From NCBI GenBank assembly GCA_027315315.1, contig DAHUYG010000023.1, positions 1 through 57,256 of the forward strand: 57,256 nucleotides of DNA, in the 5' to 3' direction. The notes under the pieces were generated by a model. It saw only the letters and a list, made by a program, of their open reading frames with translations. It ran no database searches and was not told the DNA's origin. Positions 51,444 through 57,256 of the stretch are shown in pieces. A program made the position numbers and the translations under genes. Position 1 is the stretch's first letter. The number at the start of each line of letters is the position of its first letter. The DNA is from Acidimicrobiaceae bacterium (GTDB lineage Bacteria; Actinomycetota; Acidimicrobiia; Acidimicrobiales; RAAP-2).

Positions 51444-51689
51444 CAGCGGGAAGGAGTCCAAGTCCACGTCCGTCACAGCGACTGGGCCGCCTGCGTGGTG
51501 TTGTCCGGGGCCTTCATCGGAACCCTCCTCCGGTCTCCGCGCATCTCCGAGAGACGTTCGCATCGAAGTATTGCCCCTAAGCGAGGGCAGCTGCGCCACA
51601 ACTGCCGTCCCCACGGCGCCCCTAAGAGGTACGAGCCAGTCTTTCCCTTACGATCGTCACCGCGTCACCGACCGGCGAAAGGGGGACCC

Positions 51690-53015
51690 GTGAGCACCGT
51701 GCTCGAGCGTCTGGCCGCCAGATGGAGCTGCGTCACTCCGGAGGATCTCCCCGACGACGTCACCGGGGTCGGCAGGCATTGCTTGCTCGACTGGTTCGGT
51801 TGCGCGCTCGCGGGCAGCCGTGAGCCTCTGGCCGAGCTGATCCGTCTCGAGCTGGCGACGCCGGGGGCCTCGACGGTCGTGGGCACCGGCCGGACGGCGT
51901 CGGCGCGGGATGCGGCATTGATCAACGGGGCGGCCGGACATGCCCTCGACTTCGACGACACCCACATGCTGCTGTCGGGGCACCCGACCGTCCCCGTGCT
52001 CCCAGCCGTGCTGGCGGTCGCCGAGGAGCGCGACCTCGACGGCGCGGCTCTGCTGACGGCGTTCGTCGTCGGGGTCGAGGTGGAGTGCCGTATCGGAGCT
52101 CTGCTCGCTCCAGCCCACTACCTGGCCGGCTGGCACGCGACGGGGACGATAGGGACGATAGGGTCGGCCGCGGCCGTCGCCCATCTCCTGCGCCTCGATC
52201 GGCAACGGACGGTCAACGCGATGGCGCTCGCCGCTACGCAGGCGGCCGGGCTGAAGGCCAGCTTCGGCACCATGGCCAAGCCGCTCCATGCCGGGAAGGC
52301 CGCTGCCGACGGGCTACTAGCGGCGATGCTGGCCGCACGTGGGTTCACGGGCAACCCTGCGGTGCTCGAGGCTGCGCAGGGGCTCGCTCAGGCAGCCGGC
52401 GGTGTCGACCTCGACCCGGCAAGGCTGGACGGGCTCGAGGACCGCTGGACGATCCGCGAGACGCTCTTCAAGTACCACGCGGCGTGCTATCTGACTCACG
52501 CTTCTATCAACGCCGCGCTGGCGCTGGACGTCGCTCCTGACGAGGTCGACTCGGTCGAGGTGCACGTCGCCGAAGACTCGCTGAAGGTGTGCAACATCGC
52601 GGAGCCGGCAACCGGGTTGGAGGCGAAGTTCAGTCTTCGTGTCACCACGGCCATGGCGCTACTCGGGGACGACACGACCGACATGGCTGCCTACCGCGAC
52701 ACGCGGATGGCCGACGCCGACCTAGTTGCGCTGCGCGACAAGGTTCGGGTGGTTCCTGTAAGCGACCGGCCCGGCACGCGATCGAAGGTTGTCGTCACGA
52801 CGACCGACGGACGGAAGTTGCAATCCGAGGACGACACCGGGATACCCGCCACCGATCTGGGTTTGCAGATGGATCGGCTGTCCTCGAAGTTCCACGGCCT
52901 CGCCGGTCCGGTGCTCGGCAAGAAGGGGGCCGACCGCCTGCGCCAGGCAGCGCTGGATCTCGCGGGCGGACGTGACCTTGCCATGCTCACCCGACCCGCG
53001 AACCCGTCGCAGTGA
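51690..53015 (+). CDS. MmgE/PrpD-family protein
   Basis: The 441-residue protein matches the MmgE/PrpD fold: VLERLAARWSCVTPEDLPDDVTGVGRHCLLDWFGCALAGS, ARDAALINGAAGHALDFDDTH, GHPTVPVLPAVLAVAE, AGWHATGTIGTIGSAAA, QAAGLKASFGTMAKPLHAGKAAADGLLAAMLAARGFTG and FKYHAACYLTHASINAAL. The family includes 2-methylcitrate dehydratase, cis-aconitate decarboxylase (which makes itaconate) and iminodisuccinate epimerase. Divergence from a putative itaconate/mesaconate-type operon makes a C5 or C6 tricarboxylate/dicarboxylate substrate likely, but the exact reaction is open. GTG start after GAAAGGGGG. Confidence 0.88.
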   Translation: MSTVLERLAARWSCVTPEDLPDDVTGVGRHCLLDWFGCALAGSREPLAELIRLELATPGASTVVGTGRTASARDAALINGAAGHALDFDDTHMLLSGHPTVPVLPAVLAVAEERDLDGAALLTAFVVGVEVECRIGALLAPAHYLAGWHATGTIGTIGSAAAVAHLLRLDRQRTVNAMALAATQAAGLKASFGTMAKPLHAGKAAADGLLAAMLAARGFTGNPAVLEAAQGLAQAAGGVDLDPARLDGLEDRWTIRETLFKYHAACYLTHASINAALALDVAPDEVDSVEVHVAEDSLKVCNIAEPATGLEAKFSLRVTTAMALLGDDTTDMAAYRDTRMADADLVALRDKVRVVPVSDRPGTRSKVVVTTTDGRKLQSEDDTGIPATDLGLQMDRLSSKFHGLAGPVLGKKGADRLRQAALDLAGGRDLAMLTRPANPSQ

Positions 53016-53034
53016 TCCGGCTTCTTCGGAAACG

Positions 53035-53250
53035 GGCACCAAGGCGATCCTGCTCGACCGCATATGGGACGCGCACGCCGTGACGGCCCTCCCAGGCGGC
53101 TACGACCTGCTGCACGTGGACCGCCACGTCATCCACGACCTGGGCGGACCGGGCGGGTTCCGCGAGATCGAGAAGCGGGGCCTGGCCGTCTAGTCCCCGG
53201 AATTCAGCTTCGCCATGACCGACCGCTGCGTGTTCACCGAGTCCGGGGGC
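53035..53250 (+). pseudogene. LeuC/aconitase-family relic (N-terminal end only)
   Basis: TKAILLDRIWDAHAVTALPGGYDLLHVDRHVIHDLGGPGGFREIEKRGLAV matches the start of the large subunit of 3-isopropylmalate/(R)-2-methylmalate dehydratase (LeuC: ..LYDKIWDAHVV..LLYIDRHLVHEVTSPQAF..). A TAG at 53191-53193 interrupts it, and the next bases (SPEFSFAMTDRCVF) still echo the LeuC order before similarity fades by about 53250. The Fe-S domain is gone. Position right after PrpD suggests that a mesaconate/citramalate hydratase once belonged to this cluster. Confidence 0.7.
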
Positions 53251-53358
53251 GCTCCTTCAGAGATGACATCTATAGGAACGTCCGAGGGCGATTCACGCTT
53301 GCCCGTCAAACCTTCCCGGCTCCTCCCGTCCTCAGAACGAGAGATCGCGCTAAGAACC

Positions 53359-53395
53359 TTGTAAACCGACCGATCGGTATGTTGTACTAGGAGGG
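53359..53395 (+). promoter_or_regulatory. TetR promoter with internal operator
   Basis: TTGTAA (53359-53364), a 17-bp spacer and TTGTAC (53382-53387) put the start of transcription near a GTG at 53395. The spacer contains ACCGACCGATCGGT (53365-53378), the kind of palindrome bound by TetR regulators, so bound protein would sit between -35 and -10. Confidence 0.55.
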
Positions 53396-53446
53396 TGACC
53401 CAGAGCGGGACTCGACCCCGTCAGGTAAGAGCAGAGCGCGCGCTCG

Positions 53447-54034
53447 TTGATCATCGAGACGGCGGCTCGAGCCTTCGCCGAACACGGCTTCGAAGGTGTG
53501 TCGCTCAACGAACTCGTCGCCGCAACGGGGATGAGCAAGGGAGCCTTCTACTTCCACTTCTCGACCAAGGAGGAAGTCGCCCGTGCTGCCTTCCGCTCGA
53601 AACAAATCGAGCTGATCGAGCGCCTGGCAGTGGAAGTCGATGCCAACGCCGACGTCGTCGACCAGCTCACGGCGATCCTTCGCCATCGGGCCGAGTTGGT
53701 GAGCGACGATCCCTCGCTGCACTGCGTCATCCGGCTTGGTGGCGAGTTGAGCGCACGATCGAGCCCCGGCTCGGACTACGCCTCGTTCATGGAGACGGCC
53801 ACCGACACCCTCGCTGGTCTGATCCGCCGCGCTATCCGTTCTGGTGAGTTCCGCCGTCAGCTTGATCCGGAGGCCACCGCCAGAGCGATCTTCGCCTGGA
53901 TCGTGGGCATGGACTCGCTCTCACTACTCGGCTCCGCTGGAAAGGACCTGGCTCAACGAACTGACGAAGTCCTTGCCTTGCTCATACCAGCGCTCATCAC
54001 GGGACCACCCGGCAAAGAAAGGAGACGGCGATGA
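53447..54034 (+). CDS. TetR-family regulator, N-terminus in a different frame
   Basis: The 195-residue frame begins at a TTG with IIETAARAFAEHGFEGVSLNELVAATGMSKGAFYFHFSTKEEV, the full TetR HTH except for its first residues, followed by a ligand domain. Just upstream another frame, starting at the GTG at 53395, reads MTQSGTRPRQVRAERA, which is what the missing N-terminus should look like. One base change at about 53434-53446 would join them. So the gene is either frameshifted or mis-sequenced. It probably represses the downstream genes, the next of which overlaps it as ATGA. Confidence 0.85.
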   Translation: MIIETAARAFAEHGFEGVSLNELVAATGMSKGAFYFHFSTKEEVARAAFRSKQIELIERLAVEVDANADVVDQLTAILRHRAELVSDDPSLHCVIRLGGELSARSSPGSDYASFMETATDTLAGLIRRAIRSGEFRRQLDPEATARAIFAWIVGMDSLSLLGSAGKDLAQRTDEVLALLIPALITGPPGKERRRR

Positions 54035-54537
54035 AACCAACCCAACAGGCGGCAGGACACGAGAAACTGCCACCGCTCATCCCCAGGACGATGAACAGGC
54101 TGACTTCTCCGATTACCGGTCCGGCTTGGGAGTTGCGGCTCCACAAGTGGATCTACAAGACGACGGACGGAAGAATCGGTCCGGGGATGATCGGGGCGTG
54201 GACGCTACTGCTCCAGACCACCGGACGCCGTACCGGACAGCGCCGGACGAGCGCCCTCGTGTTCGCTCGTGACGGCGGGAGGCTCATCTTGGCCGCTTCG
54301 AACGAGGGCAAGGACCAAGCTCCTGCCTGGTTTCACAACCTCTGTGCCAAGCCGAAGGTCGAGGTGCAGATCGGACGAGAGCATTTCTCAGGCAGCGCTA
54401 CCGTCATCGACGCCTCCGATTCCGAATATCCACGGCTTTGGGAGCTCATGAACCAAACCAACAACAGGCGCTACGACGCTTATCAGTCCAAGACCTCTCG
54501 GCCGATCCCCCTCGTCGCTATCGCTCGGAAGAACTGA
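54031..54537 (+). CDS. F420-dependent nitroreductase/quinone reductase (Ddn family)
   Basis: The 168-residue protein is a PF04075 split barrel: KWIYKTTDGRIGPGMIGAWTLLLQTTGRRTGQRRTSALVFARDGGRLILAASNEGKDQAPAWFHNLCAKPKVEVQIG. The TTGRRTGQ.R.. loop and the NEGxxxxPAWxxNL segment are the F420 site of Ddn (Rv3547). These enzymes use reduced F420 to reduce quinones or nitro-aromatics. Coupled to the TetR gene and followed after 12 bp by an arylamine N-acetyltransferase gene, it suggests a TetR-controlled xenobiotic or quinone stress operon. Confidence 0.92.
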   Translation: MKPTQQAAGHEKLPPLIPRTMNRLTSPITGPAWELRLHKWIYKTTDGRIGPGMIGAWTLLLQTTGRRTGQRRTSALVFARDGGRLILAASNEGKDQAPAWFHNLCAKPKVEVQIGREHFSGSATVIDASDSEYPRLWELMNQTNNRRYDAYQSKTSRPIPLVAIARKN

Positions 54538-54549
54538 TCGATACTCGCG

Positions 54550-55344
54550 ATGGTTTCGCTCGACGCGTACCTGCTTCGAATCGGCCTTGCCGGCCGGACC
54601 CGACATGGCCTGGCCGAAGTGCATCGCGCTCACGCCACGACGATCCCGTTCGAGAACTTCGACTCTTTCTCCGGCTCGCCAGTCTCGCTTGACCCGGCCG
54701 ACCTGGAGCACAAGATCGTCACCCGAGGCCGGGGTGGCTACTGCTTCGAGCACAACCTGCTGTTGGCCGCGGCACTCGAGGCGCTCGGCTTGGATGTCGA
54801 GCCGATGCTGGCCCGGGTCCGACTAGGCCCGCCGGGTTCCCCCCGACCACTGAACCACCTTCTCTTGAGGGTGTCGGACTCAGCAGGCACATGGCTGGCC
54901 GATGTCGGGTTCGGGGGTGGGGGGTTGCTCGACCCCATGCCGTTCGAGATCGGAACCGAGACCGACCAGTCCGGCTGGGTTTATCGCCTTGTCGAGGACG
55001 GTCTGGAGTGGGTGCTCCAGGTCCACCAGGACGGCGGGTGGACGGACATGTACGGCTTCGTGCCCCAGGCGGCCGAGCGTATCGACATCGAAGTGAACAA
55101 CTGGTACACCTCGACCCATCCCGGGTCGAGCTTTGTCACCGGCGTGATGGCCGGTCTGCGCCGACCTGACCGCTGCCTGACGCTGTACGTGTTCGAGCAA
55201 GCCGTCCTGATCGAACGCCCCGTCGGCGGCGCGTCGAGCCTGACCGAGGTTCCCATCGCTCAGGTGCCGGCGCTGTTGGCGGAGCGCTTCGGGATACCGG
55301 GGGTGGTCGTCACCGACGGCCGGCTAGTCCGCAGTACGACCTGA
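54550..55344 (+). CDS. nat: Arylamine N-acetyltransferase
   Basis: The 264-residue enzyme has the catalytic triad of NATs: Cys in TRGRGGYCFEHNLLL, His in PRPLNHLLLRV and Asp in TWLADVGFGGGG. It begins SLDAYLLRIGLAG and has the family's HATTIPFENFDS. It acetylates arylamines and hydrazines with acetyl-CoA; in mycobacteria NAT acts with cholesterol-derived acyl-CoA. Normal length (about 270) and intact motifs. It is the third gene of the TetR/Ddn group. Confidence 0.95.
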   Translation: MVSLDAYLLRIGLAGRTRHGLAEVHRAHATTIPFENFDSFSGSPVSLDPADLEHKIVTRGRGGYCFEHNLLLAAALEALGLDVEPMLARVRLGPPGSPRPLNHLLLRVSDSAGTWLADVGFGGGGLLDPMPFEIGTETDQSGWVYRLVEDGLEWVLQVHQDGGWTDMYGFVPQAAERIDIEVNNWYTSTHPGSSFVTGVMAGLRRPDRCLTLYVFEQAVLIERPVGGASSLTEVPIAQVPALLAERFGIPGVVVTDGRLVRSTT

Positions 55345-55540
55345 CGCCAGGCGACTGGGAACGCTGTATTTCCCAGGGTCGAGCTCCTTGCCTTCATCGT
55401 GACCAATGCACGATAAAAACGGGACGGAGCTGTCCGCGCCGCCCTGAAGAATGACCCCCGTGTCGCCGGGCGCTTTCTAGCCGTCGTCTCAAGCTGACGA
55501 GCGCGAACCCGTTTGGACCAAGCAAGAGACCGACTATCCC

Positions 55541-55567
55541 GGATTCGCTGGATTCGCTGGATTCGCT
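55541..55567 (+). repeat. Three tandem 9-bp repeats
   Basis: GGATTCGCT occurs three times head to tail, coding GFA-GFA-GFA in the frame of the HNH gene. The gap (55345-55603) around it has no gene start I can support; the frame of the HNH gene is open from 55481 but without a start codon before 55604. Confidence 0.7.
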
Positions 55568-55603
55568 GGCTACGAGGCCAAGACCGACCGACGGATCCCG
55601 GTC

Positions 55604-56432
55604 GTGACCCGCCTGACGCTTTCAGTTCCTGCCGCCGCGTACTCGTCGTCGGAGGGTCCTCCCGGTCAGCCCGCGGTGGTCCTGGGGGACGTGGCGCACA
55701 TTCTCGGTGCCAGCCCCGCTGGTCCGAGAGGCGACCCGTTCGTGGCACCTGCAGATCGGAACCGCTACGAGAACCTCATCTTGCTGTGCAACACGCATCA
55801 CCAGCTCGTCGATGCTCAGGAGGCGACGTACACGGCCGAGCGTCTGCGGGGGATCAAGGAGGACCATGAACGTTGGGTCGAGGAGTGTCTGGCCAAGGGA
55901 ATCCCCGAGTTGGCTCCGGTTCACATTCGGCGCGACGACCTGTACAGCACACTTCTACCTCTCGCCGGCATGCCGGATCACGTGTTCGGCGCGGCCGCCC
56001 GGTTCAAGACCGAACCCGAGATCAGAGCCCAGTTGGCTCCACTTCGGGGTAGGGAGGCAGCGCCGTTCATCCTGCGTCGTGATTGCCTATTCGCATTTCA
56101 GGACCTACGCGTGAGGGGCAATCCGTTCAAGGCGGTGATCTCCGGCGCGGTCGAAGTTCACCGCGTCGACGACTGGATGCAAGACCCGGACCAGTCACGC
56201 TGGTTCACGGATCTCCTCAATCGCAGCTTGAACAAGGTGACCGGGCGGCTCGGGCTCAGCCTCGACAGGGAGCACCACCGCTACTACTTCCCAATGACCG
56301 AGCCGGGCGAGCCCAGAACGGTGACCTACCGTCCCCTCAATGCCGCACAGGCAACCAGATCGGTGGTATGGCAACCCATTCGCCGGCAGACCGGTGAGCC
56401 CAGAAAGCATTGGCTACACCTCGCCGTCTCGC
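55604..56432 (+). pseudogene. HNH nuclease-like gene, truncated by an IS256 remnant
   Basis: The frame contains VVLGDVAHILGASPAGPRGDPF, RNRYENLILLCNTHHQLVDAQEATYTAERLRGIKEDHERWV, a typical HNH half-motif (His, Asn, His) of nucleases with a C-terminal partner domain. The expected first Cys pair region is replaced by VPAAAYSSSEG; a neighbouring frame reads CRRVLVVGG there, as in family members, which hints at paired frame changes. About 190 further residues follow, then the homology to host protein ends at about 56432 where IS256 sequence begins (frame stop at 56659). The gene has lost its end, and its start is uncertain (GTG 55604). Confidence 0.7.
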
Positions 56433-57178
56433 GGCCGGCGTGTTGGTCGCTGATCACGAGCTGGACGCCGCGCAGGGAGCGCGCTTTGAGGTCGGTGAGT
56501 AAGGTGCGCCAGAACAGCTCGTCTTCGGAGTCGCCGACATCGAGGCCGAGTACCTCGCGATGGGCGTCCTCCCGCACGCCCGTGGCGATCACCGCCGCCT
56601 TCGATACCACGTGGTGGTCGTCGCGCACGTTCAGGTACGTGGCGTCGAGCTCGACGTAGGGGAAGCGGGCGTGGTCGAGGCGGCGGCTCGTGAACGCCTC
56701 GACTTGGGCGTCGAGGCGCTCACAGATGGCTCACCTCAGAGCGGCTGATCCCCCTCGAGACCCCCAAGGCGGCCACCAGGTCGTCGACCGAGCGGGTGGA
56801 GACTCCCTTGACGTAGGCCTCCATCACCACGGCGTAGAGGGCCTGGTCGATGCGCCGGCGAGGTTCGAGAATCGAGGGGGAAAAGCTGCCCTGGCGAAGC
56901 TTGGGAATCCCGACCTCGATGTCGCCGGCCTTGGTGGCGAGCACCCGGGCGCGGTGCCCGTTGGGCTCGGTCACCCGCTCGCCGCTGGGCTCGTAGCGCC
57001 CGGCCCCGATCACCGCGGTGGCCTCGGCCTCGATGAGCTCTTGGAGCACGAGACGCACGGCGTCGCGGACAAGATCGACGCCGTCACCGCTTTTGAGCGC
57101 GGCGAGGAGTTCGGACAGGTCAGACTGCTCGAGGGCCATCGGGTTGTCTCCTTGGGGTGCGTTCTTCCAGGAACACAC
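56433..57178 (-). pseudogene. IS256-family transposase, frameshifted and 3'-truncated
   Basis: The reading begins LLAALKSGDGVDLVRDAVRLVLQELIEAEATAVIGAGRYEPSGER..GHRARVLATKAGDIEVGIPKLRQGSF, then VMEAYVKGVSTRSVDDLVAALG: the IS256 N-terminal half. It stops at 56720 because of a frame change near 56728; the next frame goes on with FPYVELDATYL (first Asp of DDE) and GVQLVISD (second Asp). The third catalytic residue and the C-terminus are missing where host sequence joins at about 56433. The element is dead and has deleted the end of the HNH gene. Confidence 0.85.
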
Positions 57179-57220
57179 CGAGGATCACCCGATGGCTCAC
57201 CTACGTGGTGGACCCTCCGG

Positions 57221-57256
57221 TCGCCTCAAAAGCCCACCACTCGACGGGACGCCAAC
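57221..57256 (-). mobile_element. IS256-family element end
   Basis: Behind the transposase start, the sequence AGCCCACCACTCGACGGGAC at 57231-57250 and the bases around it have the form of an actinobacterial IS256 terminal repeat (outer end GTCCCGTCGAGTGGTGG on the minus strand). A second copy stands alone at 44099-44120. The window ends 4 bases after the matching core, so the exact tip and any target duplication are not visible. Confidence 0.65.

Noticed and set aside
1..57256. tRNA genes, rRNA genes, CRISPR arrays, prophage structural genes
   Set aside because: I looked for cloverleaf-type sequence, regularly spaced repeats and phage head or tail motifs and saw none.

Overview
The window is high-GC DNA with dense, often overlapping genes, frequent GTG starts and several promoters that place the transcription start on the start codon (leaderless). 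An F420-dependent luciferase-like oxidoreductase, a Ddn-type F420 nitroreductase homologue, and homologues of mycobacterial dormancy proteins point to an actinobacterium. A class such as Acidimicrobiia is possible, but that is inference. The right part (about 40.8-57.2 kb) looks less GC-rich by eye and carries a toxin-antitoxin pair, transposase remnants and broken genes, so it is the more fluid half.

Left part (1-5.6 kb): the 3' end of an F420-type monooxygenase, an MTHFR-like protein, a DHA2 drug exporter, an avidin/streptavidin homologue with no signal peptide, and an FtsX-type ABC exporter.

Stress and dormancy island (5.6-36.2 kb): acetate kinase (frameshifted) and phosphoketolase; a flavin-split-barrel protein and phosphoglycerate kinase; an operon of four overlapping genes (XRE-flavin protein, GNAT acetyltransferase, class II-type deacetylase, universal stress protein); CBS-domain proteins; a HAD phosphatase overlapping a GH65 phosphorylase; an APH/AAA kinase; Pit phosphate transport with its DUF47 partner; Hsp20; and a four-gene pyruvate/2-oxoacid:ferredoxin oxidoreductase operon. 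Many members match the Mycobacterium tuberculosis DosR regulon (Rv2004c, Rv2005c, Rv2006, HspX, Hrp1 and Rv0080 types). At least eight copies of a 14-bp near-palindrome, best form GGGACCTTCGGCCC, lie upstream of these genes. I read the island as a DosR/OsdR-like hypoxia regulon in which phosphoketolase and acetate kinase make ATP and acetyl-phosphate while an acetyltransferase and a deacetylase may set protein acetylation. No DosR-type regulator gene is inside the window. The same stretch also holds a GH1 glycosidase, an ABC-2 transporter, a CsoR repressor with a permease fused to two YHS domains, and a YtrA-type regulator followed by a broken ABC ATPase gene.

Right part (36.4-57.2 kb): a class V aminotransferase, an SRPBCC protein, GH42 and GH4 glycosidases, an acyl-CoA synthetase, a beta-lactamase-like esterase, VapBC, and a transposase relic. 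These are followed by a five-gene operon (MaoC, acyl-CoA dehydrogenase, MaoC, CitE-like lyase, class III CoA transferase) divergent from an MmgE/PrpD gene, a layout that fits itaconate/mesaconate-type C5 acid metabolism. Then come a LeuC relic, a TetR regulator with an F420 nitroreductase homologue and arylamine N-acetyltransferase, and an HNH nuclease gene cut by an IS256-family remnant at the window end.

Several genes show single-base frame disruptions (acetate kinase, TetR, the 22.6-22.9 kb reading frame, the IS256 transposase). Some may be indel errors in the assembly rather than real pseudogenes.
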